Positions 16,239 to 26,299 of a stretch of 64,000 bases of DNA are shown piece after piece (position 1 is the first letter of the stretch; each line of letters starts with the position of its first letter). Made by a program: the position numbers and the translations under genes. Origin of the DNA: Halochromatium glycolicum (GTDB lineage: Bacteria; Pseudomonadota; Gammaproteobacteria; Chromatiales; Chromatiaceae); assembly GCF_016584085.1 (NCBI RefSeq), contig NZ_NRSJ01000005.1, positions 1 through 64,000 of the forward strand. The letters run 5' to 3'. The notes under the pieces were generated by a model. That model ran no database searches, was not told where the DNA came from, and saw only the letters and a list, made by a program, of their open reading frames with translations.

Positions 16239-18689
16239 ATGAGCGATCTCAAGCAGCGCCTGTGCTCGTCGCAAGCCGATCATCGTCCTTTTCTCGGCCT
16301 GCGTTGGAAGGTCCTGATCGGCATCAGCCTCACCCTTGCCGCGGTCATCATCTCGCTCACACTCTATGCCCATGCCATCTTGATCGATCAGTTCGAACGG
16401 GATCAGGCCGATCTTCGACATCGTCAAGCTGAGCACTTCACGGCCCTGATCGCTGATCGCTACCAGCAGATGGCGCGTCTGGCGAGTATGGTGCCGCGAC
16501 TCGCTTCGGTCTCCGATAAAGCAACGATCTTTGATCACCTAAGCGAGGCGCTTCAGCTCGACGGCAGCATGCTCGATCTCGAATGGGATATCCGTTCGGT
16601 GCACTGGCTGCCAATCGATGGTGAGCCCCTGGCACTTTGGCCGCCAGAAGCCAGGACGCTGCCGTCGTTGCTCGTGCGCGAGATCGAACAACAGCCAGAG
16701 CAGATCACGCAGCAGCTGTTATGCGATCAGGATGCATGCCGGCAATTTCTCGCGTCGCCGGTTCTGTGGCAGGGCGAGACGGCCGGCAGCCTGGTGCTCG
16801 GCCGTTCCATGGCGAGCATTCTGTTGGCGTTCAGTGAGCTGACTGAAGCCGATCTCGCGATCGCGGCGATCGACGAGCGAGATGACGCGGAGACGGCCTC
16901 AACAGAATCGCCATTCAACTTTGTGGGCGCCACGCAGCCGCAACAGGTTTTGCCGGTCCTACAATCAGTACCAGCGGCATCGTTGCTCGCAACCGATCCA
17001 TCCTACCCGCTCGCGATCGAGTTCAATGAGCACTGGTATGAGGTGTTCCGTAACGATCCAAACGGGGTCGGCTTAGTCAGCTTTGTCATCAACCAGACAA
17101 CCGACGACCGTCATGCTATTCGGCAGATGTCGAGGAATAGCCTGCTCATCGGTCTACTCGGCCTACTGATGGCCGAGCTGCTCCTGCTGCTGACCATGCA
17201 GGGGCCGGTCACTCGCATCCGAAGGCTCTCACAGCTGCTGCCACTCTTGGCGGAGAACCGCTTCGACACACTGGCGGATCAGCTGCCGCCGGCTCGAGCA
17301 CGCACCGGGTTACGCGACGAGATCGACGAAACCATCACTGTCACCAATACCCTCAATCAACGCATGGCAAGGATGCAGGAGGAGCGCGAAGCGGCGCGTC
17401 AAGAGTTGCTTTGGCTGGCCGACCACGACCCGCTTACCGCGTTGCTGAACCGTCGCCGCTTTGATCATGAGCTTGCGCAAGCGGTATCCCGCGCACAAGA
17501 GCACGGAAGACACGGTGCACTGCTCTTCATCGACCTCGATCACTTCAAGGATGTCAATGATACCAGTGGACATCAGGCTGGCGACCGCCTGCTCAAGCGG
17601 ATGGCCAAGCGGCTGGTCGCGAGCCTCTCCGAGCACGACAAGGTCGGCCGCTTCGGCGGCGACGAGTTCGCAGTGCTGCTCAATGACACCGAGCCCGACG
17701 AGATTGCGCGGATTGCGGAACGGCTGCAGGAGCAGATCAGTTCAACCAGCGTCCGCGCGGGCACGCATCGCCATCAGGTCTCGGCGAGCATTGGCATCGC
17801 CGTCTTTCCCGATCATGGCGTCGATACCCAAACGCTGATGGCCAATGCCGATCTGGCCATGTATCAAGCCAAGTCAGGGCAGCGTCGGCGCTATCATTTC
17901 TACTCGGAGGATGATTCGGCACGCGCCCAAGCGAACGCACGCGTCATCTGGAGCCGCGAAATCACCGAGGCACTGAGCTCCAGTCGATTGCAGCTCTATT
18001 ATCAGCCGATCATGGAGCTTCCAGAACGGCGAGTCTGGCGAGCCGAAGGCCTATTGCGCATCAGGCTGACTGATGGACGCATCGCTGCACCGAACGAGTT
18101 CATCCCGATCGCCGAGCGCACCGGCCTGATCAGCGCCATCGACCGCTGGGTCATGGCCGAAGCGATTCGCCTCCTCCAACAGCAGCCCCATTTGTCGTTA
18201 TCGATCAACCTATCCGCAAAGGCACTTGGAGACATATCGCTGAACAGCGACATTGCAAGGCTGATCGAGGTGGCACGGATCGACCCCAAGCGCCTCACGC
18301 TCGAGATCACCGAAACGATTGCAATCGACAACATCAGCAGCGCCGTTGCGCGCATCGAGAGCGTGCGAGCTCTCGGTTGCCGGTTCGCGCTCGATGACTT
18401 CGGTAGCGGATTCGCCTCCTACGCCTACCTAAAGCAACTACCAGTCGAGGCGGTCAAGATCGACGGCAGCTTCATTCGCGCGCTCGACCGAAACCTGGAA
18501 GACCGAATCTTTGTCAGGGCTGTCACCGAGATGGCCCACGCAACGGACAAGAAGGTCGTGGCCGAGTTCGTCGAGTCCGAGGCCATCCTCAAGGTACTCT
18601 GCGACCTGGGGGTCGATTTCGCCCAGGGCTACTTTATCGGGCGTCCGGTTCCGGAGCCGCCAGCAGCCGAGTCCTGGCGCCTGGGTTGA
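16239..18689 (+). CDS. Membrane-bound GGDEF/EAL cyclic-di-GMP enzyme with periplasmic sensor
   Basis: 816 residues. A membrane segment at about 23-47 (WKVLIGISLTLAAVIISLTL) and another near 300 (LLIGLLGLLMAELLLLLTMQ) enclose a periplasmic sensor of roughly 250 residues. A HAMP-like linker is followed by the GGDEF domain, with intact GRFGGDEFAVLL, so cyclase activity is expected. The EAL domain reads AEGLLR where the motif is EAL; DDFGSGFASY, KIDGSFIR and EFVES are present, so phosphodiesterase activity is plausible. It ends the three-gene set with the PstS-like and porin-like genes, suggesting that a periplasmic ligand controls cyclic-di-GMP. Confidence 0.9.
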   Translation: MSDLKQRLCSSQADHRPFLGLRWKVLIGISLTLAAVIISLTLYAHAILIDQFERDQADLRHRQAEHFTALIADRYQQMARLASMVPRLASVSDKATIFDHLSEALQLDGSMLDLEWDIRSVHWLPIDGEPLALWPPEARTLPSLLVREIEQQPEQITQQLLCDQDACRQFLASPVLWQGETAGSLVLGRSMASILLAFSELTEADLAIAAIDERDDAETASTESPFNFVGATQPQQVLPVLQSVPAASLLATDPSYPLAIEFNEHWYEVFRNDPNGVGLVSFVINQTTDDRHAIRQMSRNSLLIGLLGLLMAELLLLLTMQGPVTRIRRLSQLLPLLAENRFDTLADQLPPARARTGLRDEIDETITVTNTLNQRMARMQEEREAARQELLWLADHDPLTALLNRRRFDHELAQAVSRAQEHGRHGALLFIDLDHFKDVNDTSGHQAGDRLLKRMAKRLVASLSEHDKVGRFGGDEFAVLLNDTEPDEIARIAERLQEQISSTSVRAGTHRHQVSASIGIAVFPDHGVDTQTLMANADLAMYQAKSGQRRRYHFYSEDDSARAQANARVIWSREITEALSSSRLQLYYQPIMELPERRVWRAEGLLRIRLTDGRIAAPNEFIPIAERTGLISAIDRWVMAEAIRLLQQQPHLSLSINLSAKALGDISLNSDIARLIEVARIDPKRLTLEITETIAIDNISSAVARIESVRALGCRFALDDFGSGFASYAYLKQLPVEAVKIDGSFIRALDRNLEDRIFVRAVTEMAHATDKKVVAEFVESEAILKVLCDLGVDFAQGYFIGRPVPEPPAAESWRLG

Positions 18690-18785
18690 GCGCGAATCGG
18701 ACCGACCGGCCCGCCACGAAGCGGCTCATCGATACCATCCAAAAGTCGCCCGTAAAGGCCGCAGCCCGTACCGACGTGCACCAGG

Positions 18786-19043
18786 TCACGGCTCGCGCGC
18801 GCGCATCGCGTGCTGGATTGCGGTGATCAGCCTGCACAAGGCCGGGTCTGCCGGGACGGCTTGACCGACGAGCCAGTCCTGCAGGATCTGGTCCGAATAG
18901 CCGAGCAAACGGACGAAATCGGCCCGACCCTGGCCGTCCAGAGCCGCATAGCCCGAATCCAGGAAACGGTTGAGCAACAGGTCGAGCTCGAGCATCCCAC
19001 GCCGGCACTGCCAGCGCAGACGCATCCTTTCCTGATCGGTCAC
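18786..19043 (-). CDS. sdhE: Succinate dehydrogenase assembly factor SdhE
   Basis: About 85 residues from GTG 19043 (ATG 19025 and a TTG overlapping the sdhB stop are alternatives). RLRWQCRRGMLELDLLLNRF includes the family RGMxE motif that contacts the flavinylation site of SdhA. DFVRLLGYSDQILQDWLVG and LITAIQHAMRAREP complete a normal-length SdhE. SdhE promotes covalent FAD attachment to SdhA. It lies directly downstream of sdhB on the same strand, so it is the last gene of sdhCDABE. Confidence 0.88.
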   Translation of the reverse strand: MTDQERMRLRWQCRRGMLELDLLLNRFLDSGYAALDGQGRADFVRLLGYSDQILQDWLVGQAVPADPALCRLITAIQHAMRAREP

Positions 19044-19162
19044 TTGCTGCTCTGAGGTCAGCCCACTGCCCCTCGGAGCACGAGACGCCAGCGAGCCACT
19101 TTCGATCGAGCCACCCCGAGCGAGCGTCTCGACATCGCTCGCCGTCTTGCCCTCGTCGCTGC

Positions 19163-19915
19163 TCAAACCGATTGCTCGAGCATCAGCTCTTTGATCCGGC
19201 CGATGGCTTGAGTCGGGTTCAAACCCTTTGGGCAGACCTCGACGCAGTTCATGATGCTGTGACAACGGAACAGTTTGTAGGGCCCCTCGAGCGCATCGAG
19301 CCGCTCGTCGGTAGCCTGGTCGCGGCTGTCCGCCAGGAAGCGCCACGACTGCAGCAGCGCCGCAGGACCGTGAAATTTGTCCGGGTTCCACCAGAACGAC
19401 GGGCAGGCGGTCGAGCAGCAACCGCACAGGATGCATTCGTAGAGCCCATCGAGCTTGTCACGGTCCGCGGGCGACTGCCGAATCTCCTGTTCCGGCAGCG
19501 GGTCCTTGCGGATCAGGTAAGGATCGACAGCCCGATACTGCTCGTAGAACTGGGTCATATCGACGACCAGGTCCCGGATCACTGGTCGGCCCGGCAACGG
19601 CCGCACCTGGATCGGCTGTTTCAGGTCGGCAATCGGGGTAATGCACGCGAGACAGTTGGTGCCGTTGGCATTGACCCCGTCGGAGCCACAGACCCCCTCC
19701 CCGCATGAATGCCGAAACGCGAAGGTCTCGTCCTGTTCCTTGATCGCGAGCAGTGCCTCGCGCAGCATCATCCCAGGCTGCGCCTGGACCTCGAAGGTCT
19801 GCATATAGGGCTTGGGCCGCCTGGGGTCAGACTCGGAGTCCGACTTGGGGGCGTTCGAAGCGCTCGGCTCGCTGTCCGGCTGATAGCGGTAGACGGAGAG
19901 GCGGATTGCGGTCAT
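19163..19915 (-). CDS. sdhB: Succinate dehydrogenase iron-sulfur subunit
   Basis: 250 residues. The plant-type [2Fe-2S] region is CGEGVCGSDGVNANGTNCLA followed by C. The C-terminal cluster-binding motif CILCGCCSTACPSFWW and the later CHSIMNCVEVCPKGLNP bind the [4Fe-4S] and [3Fe-4S] clusters. It passes electrons from SdhA to the quinone site at SdhCD. A charged insert near residues 14-35 (SEPSASNAPKSDSESDPRRP) is longer than in the Escherichia coli protein. It lies 103 bp downstream of sdhA. Confidence 0.95.
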   Translation of the reverse strand: MTAIRLSVYRYQPDSEPSASNAPKSDSESDPRRPKPYMQTFEVQAQPGMMLREALLAIKEQDETFAFRHSCGEGVCGSDGVNANGTNCLACITPIADLKQPIQVRPLPGRPVIRDLVVDMTQFYEQYRAVDPYLIRKDPLPEQEIRQSPADRDKLDGLYECILCGCCSTACPSFWWNPDKFHGPAALLQSWRFLADSRDQATDERLDALEGPYKLFRCHSIMNCVEVCPKGLNPTQAIGRIKELMLEQSV

Positions 19916-20018
19916 GGGGGTCGATGATATCGATGATCTAGTTGCTGTCGATGCTTCGGAGATCCTGCCTTCGCCAGAGTTCCCAGCCTAGCGACCCCGG
20001 GCTTCCTGACGACCCCCG

Positions 20019-21794
20019 TCAATAGACACGCGGTTTCGGCGGAAAGGAGTCGACCGTCAGCGGCTTGGTCCGCACCGGCTTGTAATCCATCCGGTCCCCC
20101 TCGCGCAGATAGAGACTGTGCTTCAACCAACGCTCGTCGTCGCGCTCTGGGTGGTCGACGCGCGAATGGGCGCCGCGGCTCTCATCGCGATGCAGCGCCG
20201 ACATCAGCGTTGCCATCCCGACATCGACCAGGTTATCGAGCTCCAGTGCCTCGATCCGCGCGGTGTTGAAGGTCTGGCTATGGTCCCGGAGCCGCGCGTT
20301 CTCGACTCGCGCACGCAGTCCCTTGAGCTTCTCGACCCCTTCCGCCATCGTCGCCTGGTCGCGGAAGACACCACAGTGCTCTTCCATCAGCCGGCGGAGC
20401 TCGGCCTTGAGATCGGCTGCCCGCTCGCCCTCGCCTCGGCGTTCCCAGCGCGACAACCGGTCCAGTGACGGTTCCAGGTAGGCCTCCCGCATTGGCCGAT
20501 GATGCGGGTTCTCGGCAACGTAGCTTAGGATGTCGGTGCCAGCGGCACGGCCAAAGACGAGGATGTCGAGCAGCGAATTGCCGCCGAGCCGATTGGCGCC
20601 ATGAACCGATACGCAGGCGCATTCGCCGGCCGCATAGAGCCCCGGCACCACCTCTTCAGGCCCATGCCGCGCCGGCGCGACCACCCGTGCATAACGGTCG
20701 GTCGGGATGCCGCCCATCGCATAGTGCGCGGTCGGGAACACCGGAATCGGCTCGTTGGCCGGATCGATGCCAAGAAAGACACGGCAGATATCGGTAATGC
20801 CGGGCAGGCGTTGATGGACCACGTCGGCGCCGAGATGATCGACCTTGAGCAGCAAATAGTCCTTGTTCGGCCCGCAGCCGCGGCCCTCCCGGATCTCGGT
20901 GACGATCGAGCGCGAGACCACGTCGCGGCTGGCAAGATCGAGCGCATGCGGCGCGTAACGCTCCATGAAGCGCTCCCCGTCGCTGTTGATCAGGTAACCG
21001 CCTTCGCCCCGCGCGCCTTCGGTAATCAGCATCCCCTTTCCGGCGACGCCGGTCGGGTGGAACTGATAGAACTCCATATCCTGTAACGGCACGCCGGCGC
21101 GTAACGCCATCGCCATCCCGTCGCCGGTGTTGATGAAGGCGTTGGTGGTCGTGCGGTAGACCTGGCCGTGGCCACCCGTCGCCAATAATGTGGTCTTGGA
21201 TGCGATCACCAGCGGCTCACCGCTCTCGATGTCGAGCACCAGCGCTCCGAGGATCGCCCCTTCATCATCCCGAATCAGATCGACCGCGAAATACTCGTCG
21301 AAGAAATGCGTCTTGGCACGCAGGTTCTGCTGATAGAGCGTGTGCAGGATCGCGTGGCCAGTCCGATCGGCTGCCGCACAGGTCCGCGCCGCCTGCTCCC
21401 CGCCGAAGTGCTGGCTCTGGCCGCCAAAGGCGCGCTGATAGATCCGCCCGTTATCGAGCCGCGAGAACGGCACACCGGCATGCTCGAGCTCGTAGACGGT
21501 CGGAATCGCCTCCCGGCACATGGTCTCGATCGCATCCTGATCACCAAGATAGTCGGACCCCTTGACGGTATCGAACATGTGCCAATGCCAATCGTCTGGC
21601 AGCGCATTGGCCAGCGCCGCGTTGACGCCCCCCTGCGCGGCAACCGTGTGCGAGCGGGTCGGAAAGACCTTCGAGACCACAGCGACACGCAGATCGGCAT
21701 CGGCGAGGCGCAGGGCCGCGTTGAGCCCAGCGCCGCCGGCGCCAATGATCAGCGCATCGAAATGCCGGTGGGGGAGTGAGCGGACAGCGGCCAT
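20019..21794 (-). CDS. sdhA: Succinate dehydrogenase flavoprotein subunit
   Basis: 591 residues. The FAD-binding N-terminus is [19 protein letters not shown]. The covalent flavin site is in [14 protein letters not shown] (His). Active-site segments [20 protein letters not shown] and [20 protein letters not shown] are intact, and the C-terminus ends in the usual basic region. It oxidises succinate to fumarate at the cytoplasmic face of the membrane. It is third in sdhC-D-A-B-E, 4 bp after sdhD. Confidence 0.96.
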   Translation of the reverse strand: MAAVRSLPHRHFDALIIGAGGAGLNAALRLADADLRVAVVSKVFPTRSHTVAAQGGVNAALANALPDDWHWHMFDTVKGSDYLGDQDAIETMCREAIPTVYELEHAGVPFSRLDNGRIYQRAFGGQSQHFGGEQAARTCAAADRTGHAILHTLYQQNLRAKTHFFDEYFAVDLIRDDEGAILGALVLDIESGEPLVIASKTTLLATGGHGQVYRTTTNAFINTGDGMAMALRAGVPLQDMEFYQFHPTGVAGKGMLITEGARGEGGYLINSDGERFMERYAPHALDLASRDVVSRSIVTEIREGRGCGPNKDYLLLKVDHLGADVVHQRLPGITDICRVFLGIDPANEPIPVFPTAHYAMGGIPTDRYARVVAPARHGPEEVVPGLYAAGECACVSVHGANRLGGNSLLDILVFGRAAGTDILSYVAENPHHRPMREAYLEPSLDRLSRWERRGEGERAADLKAELRRLMEEHCGVFRDQATMAEGVEKLKGLRARVENARLRDHSQTFNTARIEALELDNLVDVGMATLMSALHRDESRGAHSRVDHPERDDERWLKHSLYLREGDRMDYKPVRTKPLTVDSFPPKPRVY

Positions 21795-21798
21795 CGGT

Positions 21799-22140
21799 TC
21801 AATCTACCTGAATCAGGATCAAGGCCTGCAGCGCCCACAGACCGGAGGCGAGGAATAGGAGCGCCATCAGCGACAGCAACGCAACGCGGAGCCCGATCGG
21901 CTTCACGTAGTCGATCAGTACATCGCGAATGCCGACCCAGGCGTGCGCGAGCAGCACGGGTATAAAGACCAGCAGTCCCACTGCGACCCAGGGCGACGTC
22001 GCCCATGCGGCGAGCTCGAGATGATCCTGCGGCGGCGCAACAGCAAAAACGAGCGCAAGGTAGAGACCGAACAGCGCGAGGTAGACCGCACTGACCCTTT
22101 GGATGATCCAGGCCTTCAAGCCTGATGCCCGGCGGCTCAC
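21799..22140 (-). CDS. sdhD: Succinate dehydrogenase membrane anchor subunit D
   Basis: 113 residues from GTG 22140, which overlaps the sdhC stop by 4 bp (GTGA). Three membrane segments are visible ([56 protein letters not shown]). [16 protein letters not shown] is the conserved SdhD segment containing the haem-ligand His and the quinone-site Asp and Tyr. Length and position between sdhC and sdhA are standard. Confidence 0.92.
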   Translation of the reverse strand: MSRRASGLKAWIIQRVSAVYLALFGLYLALVFAVAPPQDHLELAAWATSPWVAVGLLVFIPVLLAHAWVGIRDVLIDYVKPIGLRVALLSLMALLFLASGLWALQALILIQVD

Positions 22141-22511
22141 AGCAGCACCGCCGCGCCGGCCAAAGTCACTGCGATCGCAGCATAGAGGGTCGCCCAAGCA
22201 CTCTTGCGCGCGGTTGGCCGATCCAGGCCCCAACCGAGATCGAGCGCCAGGTAGCGAAGCCCTGCCAGCAGGTGGTGCAGCAACGCCCAGGACAGCACCA
22301 ACAATACCAGTTTGCCGAGCGGGCTGCCGCCAATCGCCGCCGCGGAGCCAAAGCCGTTCGGCCCCGAAAGCGCCTGCGCGAACAAGACCGCAAAGGCCGG
22401 GATTGCCAACACAAGCAGCACGCCGCTCACTCGGTGCAAGATCGAGACGACCCCCGGGATCGGCAAACGGATGCGCCAGAGATCTAGGAATACAGGCCGA
22501 GAATTCGCCAT
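22137..22511 (-). CDS. sdhC: Succinate dehydrogenase cytochrome b556 subunit
   Basis: 124 residues from ATG 22511 (MANSRPVFLDLWRIRLPIPG). SILHRVSGVLLVL holds the conserved Ser, Arg and His of the SdhC quinone and haem region. WALLHHLLAGLRYLALDLG is the second conserved segment, with the haem-ligand His. Three membrane helices are predicted. No strong ribosome binding site precedes this ATG; a TTG six codons upstream is an alternative. It is the first gene of the sdh operon. Confidence 0.92.
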   Translation of the reverse strand: MANSRPVFLDLWRIRLPIPGVVSILHRVSGVLLVLAIPAFAVLFAQALSGPNGFGSAAAIGGSPLGKLVLLVLSWALLHHLLAGLRYLALDLGWGLDRPTARKSAWATLYAAIAVTLAGAAVLL

Positions 22512-23121
22512 GAAGGGCTCGCTTACCAACAGTGAAACGGCATCATCGAAAGGGCCAGAAAAGAGAACATAGCATCCTGTTGCGTCGCCGGACAGACCCC
22601 CTCAGACAAGCGGCACCGAGCAGGTCAGTGACGAAGGGGCGCGTCCGGTTCCGTCGCTGCAGCGGATGTCAGCCGCTACAGCGCAGAGCGATGTCGAGCG
22701 ATCCATCCGCCAGCGCCAACCGAATACGACCCTATCGTTCAGCGAGGGTTCGCTCGCCTCATCAATCTCTCGGCTTAGAAGCCCTAACAGGATGTCCTGT
22801 ACGAGCCCTAAAACTCCGCAGCTTATTCAGGCTCGCCGAGCGGGTTGATAGGGTCTGTCAATCCCGTGGTCAAGTTTGACCAAGATGGAGCGTCCTGCGC
22901 ATGGTGCGGTGCAGCAAGGCTAACGCTCAAGCGCTGCACTCGCAACCAGCATCTGCGCAAATGCAGCCGAGCGCGCAACCCCATGGTGGATGATCAAGGG
23001 CTTGCGCTCGCACCGATTGTGGGCCCTCACCCGGTTCACAGCTCGGTCAGCAACCGGCCGCGGATGTCCGAGATGGCGCCGCAGATCATGGATAAACCCG
23101 ATCAACCGCAGGCCAACCACC
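22512..23121. other. Intergenic region between sdhC and the TRAP transporter
   Basis: About 610 bp. It should contain the sdh promoter near its left end and any dctM 3' signal near its right end. One minus-strand open frame (22920-23120) has a plausible start but matches no family and is Arg/His-rich, so it was not called. Slightly lower GC than the genes, no repeats noticed. Confidence 0.5.
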
Positions 23122-24522
23122 TCAACCGTACCCCTGGAGGCGATCGAGATAATCCGGCAGAAACAGCGAGATCGATGGGATATAGGTGATCAGCATCAGG
23201 AACAACAGCAAGAGCAGCATCCAGGGCAGCACCGCCTTGATCACCCAACCGATCGACTCGCCGGTGATCCCGGCGGTGACGAATAGGTTCAGCCCAACCG
23301 GTGGTGTCAGCATGCCGATCTCCATGTTGACCACCATAATGATGCCGAGGTGGATCGGGTCGATCCCGAGCTGGGTCGCGATCGGGAACAGGATCGGCGC
23401 CATGATCAGCAGGATCGCCGAAGGTTCCATGAAATTGCCGGCCGCCAACAGCAGCAGGTTCATCACGATCAGGAACATCCAGGGCTCGAGGCCATGTGAG
23501 ACGATGGTCTCGGCGATCTGATGCGGGATGCGCTCGGTAGTCAGCACGTGCGCAAACAGCATCGCGTTGGCGATGATGAATAGCAGCATGATGCTGACCT
23601 TGGACGCATCCAGCACCGTCTTGCGCACCTCCGGATGCACGACGCTCTGGGCGATCGCGAGCGGGACTTGCCAGGTGTGACGCAGCAGTAGTGCACCGAT
23701 TCTCTCACCGGCGCGGCGCCAAGGCGTCTCCTTCAGCGGCCCCATATCGCGGTAGCCGACCACCGCAACCAAGAAGGCGTAGACGGCCGAGACCGCGGCC
23801 GCCTCGGTGGGGCTCGCGACGCCGCCGTAGATCGAGCCGAGCACGATCACGATCAGCAGGATGCCCCCGGACGCACTGAATGCGGCGGCGCCGACCTCGC
23901 GGAAACCCGGCCAAGGCTGCGCCGGCAGCCGCTTGATGCGGGCAACGATGTAGATCGCGACCATCAATAGGCCGCCCATCATCAGCCCCGGGATAAAGCC
24001 CGCCATGAACATCTTGGCCGCTGAGACCTCGGTCGCGGCCGAATAGACCAGCATCACGATCGAGGGTGGGATCAGGATACCGAGGGTGCCGGCGTTGGTG
24101 ATGACGCCGGACGCAAAGGCCTTCGGATAGCCGGATTTGACCATCCCGGCGATGACGATGGTTCCGATCGCCGCCACGGTCGCCGGCGACGAGCCGGAGA
24201 CCGCAGCAAACAGCATGCAGGCCAGCACCGAGGCCATTGCCAGGCCGCCCTTGATGTGACCGACCGCACCAACGGCGAATCGAATCAGCCGCTTGGCCAC
24301 CCCGCCGGTCGATAGAAACTGCGACGAGAGGATGAAGAACGGGATCGCGAGCAGGGTGTAATGGGCCGACAACGCCTCGAAGAGCTTGAGTGCGATCGAC
24401 GCGAGCGAATCGTCCGAGAACAGCAGGATGGTGACGATACTGGAGAAGCCGAGCGCGATCGCGATCGGCATACCCAGCAACATGCAGCCGAACAGCAGCA
24501 GGAACAGCGCCGCCGTGGTCAA
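23122..24522 (-). CDS. dctM: TRAP transporter large permease, DctM type
   Basis: 466 residues from TTG 24522, which overlaps the dctQ stop (TTGA). About 12 membrane segments. DctM signature stretches include FAAVSGSSPATVAAIG, YPKAFASGVITNAGTLGILI, and MEIGMLTPPVGLNLFV. It forms the ion-driven translocation channel for an organic acid or similar solute delivered by the periplasmic DctP protein. The insertion of about 60 residues in the middle (GYRDMGPLKETPWRRAGERI and on) is longer than in short DctM proteins. Third gene of dctP-Q-M. Confidence 0.9.
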   Translation of the reverse strand: MTTAALFLLLFGCMLLGMPIAIALGFSSIVTILLFSDDSLASIALKLFEALSAHYTLLAIPFFILSSQFLSTGGVAKRLIRFAVGAVGHIKGGLAMASVLACMLFAAVSGSSPATVAAIGTIVIAGMVKSGYPKAFASGVITNAGTLGILIPPSIVMLVYSAATEVSAAKMFMAGFIPGLMMGGLLMVAIYIVARIKRLPAQPWPGFREVGAAAFSASGGILLIVIVLGSIYGGVASPTEAAAVSAVYAFLVAVVGYRDMGPLKETPWRRAGERIGALLLRHTWQVPLAIAQSVVHPEVRKTVLDASKVSIMLLFIIANAMLFAHVLTTERIPHQIAETIVSHGLEPWMFLIVMNLLLLAAGNFMEPSAILLIMAPILFPIATQLGIDPIHLGIIMVVNMEIGMLTPPVGLNLFVTAGITGESIGWVIKAVLPWMLLLLLFLMLITYIPSISLFLPDYLDRLQGYG

Positions 24523-25082
24523 CTCGCGCGCTCCGCGTTGGACCCCACCTCGTCCCGCTTCAACTCGTCGGCAAGCCGCAGGCTCTGCTCCGCTTCCCCG
24601 GCCTTTTGGAATCCGGTGGCCGAGCCGCGCGCCACCCGATACAGCAGTCCCAACAGTCGCAGCGATAACAGCGCAAAGCCGACCAACAGGATACCGTGCG
24701 CGAGCCAGGCTGGGATCGGGATATCCTCGAGCTCGATGCCGATCAAATGCATCTTGGCCAAGTAGACCCAAGACCCATAGAGGAATAAGCCGCAGTAGAC
24801 CAGCGACAACAGGATCGCCAGTGCACTGATGAGGCGCTGCCCCAACGGCGGCAACAGGCGCACGAAGGCGTCGACGCCGATGTGCGCGCCGACCTTGATC
24901 CCATAGGACGCACCGAATAGCACGAACCAGGCGGACAGGTGCAGCGTCGCCTCCTGGCCCCAGCTGAGGCCGGTGCCGAAGCCGAAGCGCAGGATCACCT
25001 CGTAGAAGACCAGCAGCGTCATCGCCACCAGCAGCAACGAGATGACCGACTCCTCAGCCTGGTCGATCAGGCGGCGCAGCAC
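24519..25082 (-). CDS. dctQ: TRAP transporter small permease, DctQ type
   Basis: 187 residues from GTG 25082, with four membrane segments. SLLLVAMTLLVFYEVILRF and SWGQEATLHLSAWFVLFGAS match the DctQ family core, including the conserved E in WGQEA. KVGAHIGVDAFVRLLPP is the typical middle loop. The C-terminal 40 residues are polar and unconserved. It sits 3 bp downstream of dctP and overlaps dctM. Confidence 0.9.
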   Translation of the reverse strand: MLRRLIDQAEESVISLLLVAMTLLVFYEVILRFGFGTGLSWGQEATLHLSAWFVLFGASYGIKVGAHIGVDAFVRLLPPLGQRLISALAILLSLVYCGLFLYGSWVYLAKMHLIGIELEDIPIPAWLAHGILLVGFALLSLRLLGLLYRVARGSATGFQKAGEAEQSLRLADELKRDEVGSNAERAS

Positions 25083-25085
25083 CGG

Positions 25086-26075
25086 TCAGTCATCGTTGGA
25101 CCGATAAGCGGCCTCGATCCGTTCAGCCCCAATATCGTCTTCGAACTGCCGCCAGACCGGCCTCATCGCCTCGACCCACTGGGCGCGCTGCTCTGGGGTG
25201 AGCTCAATGATCTCGGTGCGGCCAGACTCAGCAATCTTCTCTTTGTCCTCGATCGCCTTGTCCCGGGCAATCTGGTTACCGTAGGCAAGCGCCTCATCGA
25301 GCGCCGCCTTGACCTCGGTGCGCTGCTCGTCAGTGAGCCTGGACCAGAACTCCTTCGAGGTCACGACCATATAGTCGAGCAGACCGTGGTTGGATTCGGT
25401 GATATAGGGCTGGACCTCGAAGAACTTTTTCGAATAGATGTTCGACCAGGTGTTCTCCTGCCCATCGATCGCCTTGGTCTGGAGCAGCGTAAAGACCTCC
25501 GAGAAGGGCTTCTTCAGCGGGGCCGCATTGAGCACCTCGAACTGCGCCTCGAGCACATCGGACGACATGATGCGAAACTTCAGACCTTCGGCATCCTCGG
25601 GGACGCGCAGCGGCTTGCTCGCCGACAGCTGCTTCATGCCGTTGTGCAGATAACCAAGCCCGATCAGACCCTTGTCGGCAACTGCATTGAGCATCGCCTG
25701 CCCCTCTTCGCTTTGCTGGAACCGATCGACCGCGTCCAAATCCTCGAACAGGAACGGCAGATCGTAGAGCGCGAGCACGTCGGTGTAACGACTGAACTTC
25801 GACAGCGCCGGGGCGGCCATCTGGACGTCGCCCAAGAGCATCGCCTCGAGCACCTTGTCGTCGCCGAACAGCTGTGAATTCGGGTAGACCTCGACCTCGA
25901 TCTCGGCATCGGTCTTCTCGGCGACCAGCTCTTGGAAACGCTGGGCCATCAGGCCTTTGGGCGTATTCTCAGCAACGACGTGGGAGAACTTGATCACCGT
26001 CGGCTCATCCGCAACCGCACCTGCGGCACTGATGAGGCTGACGGCTACAAAGGCGGCAGTGAGCAGGATGCGCAT
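25086..26075 (-). CDS. dctP: TRAP transporter periplasmic solute-binding protein, DctP type
   Basis: 329 residues with an N-terminal signal peptide (LLTAAFVAVSLISAAGAVA). The mature protein starts DEPTVIKFSHVVAENTPKG, the DctP hallmark. The conserved region LKFRIMSSDVLEAQFEVLNA includes the Arg that binds the substrate carboxylate. AIDGQENTWSNIYSKKFFEV is the typical downstream motif. C4-dicarboxylates are the most likely substrates, but related proteins bind other organic acids. First gene of the operon. Confidence 0.92.
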   Translation of the reverse strand: MRILLTAAFVAVSLISAAGAVADEPTVIKFSHVVAENTPKGLMAQRFQELVAEKTDAEIEVEVYPNSQLFGDDKVLEAMLLGDVQMAAPALSKFSRYTDVLALYDLPFLFEDLDAVDRFQQSEEGQAMLNAVADKGLIGLGYLHNGMKQLSASKPLRVPEDAEGLKFRIMSSDVLEAQFEVLNAAPLKKPFSEVFTLLQTKAIDGQENTWSNIYSKKFFEVQPYITESNHGLLDYMVVTSKEFWSRLTDEQRTEVKAALDEALAYGNQIARDKAIEDKEKIAESGRTEIIELTPEQRAQWVEAMRPVWRQFEDDIGAERIEAAYRSNDD

Positions 26076-26299
26076 CGGAGGCCCTCGAGTTCAGTGGTGC
26101 ATTCAATCGGCGGGGAGGCGCGCGGCCCGGGCAACAGGCATGGCAGCCGGTTTCCATCGATTCATTAGGCCAATTGTGCTCGCGAACCTAGCGGAGATTC
26201 CCCTCGGATGCAACATCGCGATGCCATGCCCAAGCGCCGAGACCCCGCACCGGTCGAGCCGATGCAGGGTCTGAGGACACACGGCCGGATAGCGGCGCG

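Noticed and set aside
22920..23120. A 66-codon minus-strand frame between sdhC and dctM, considered as a transposase scrap
   Set aside because: No recognisable transposase motif; composition not convincing.
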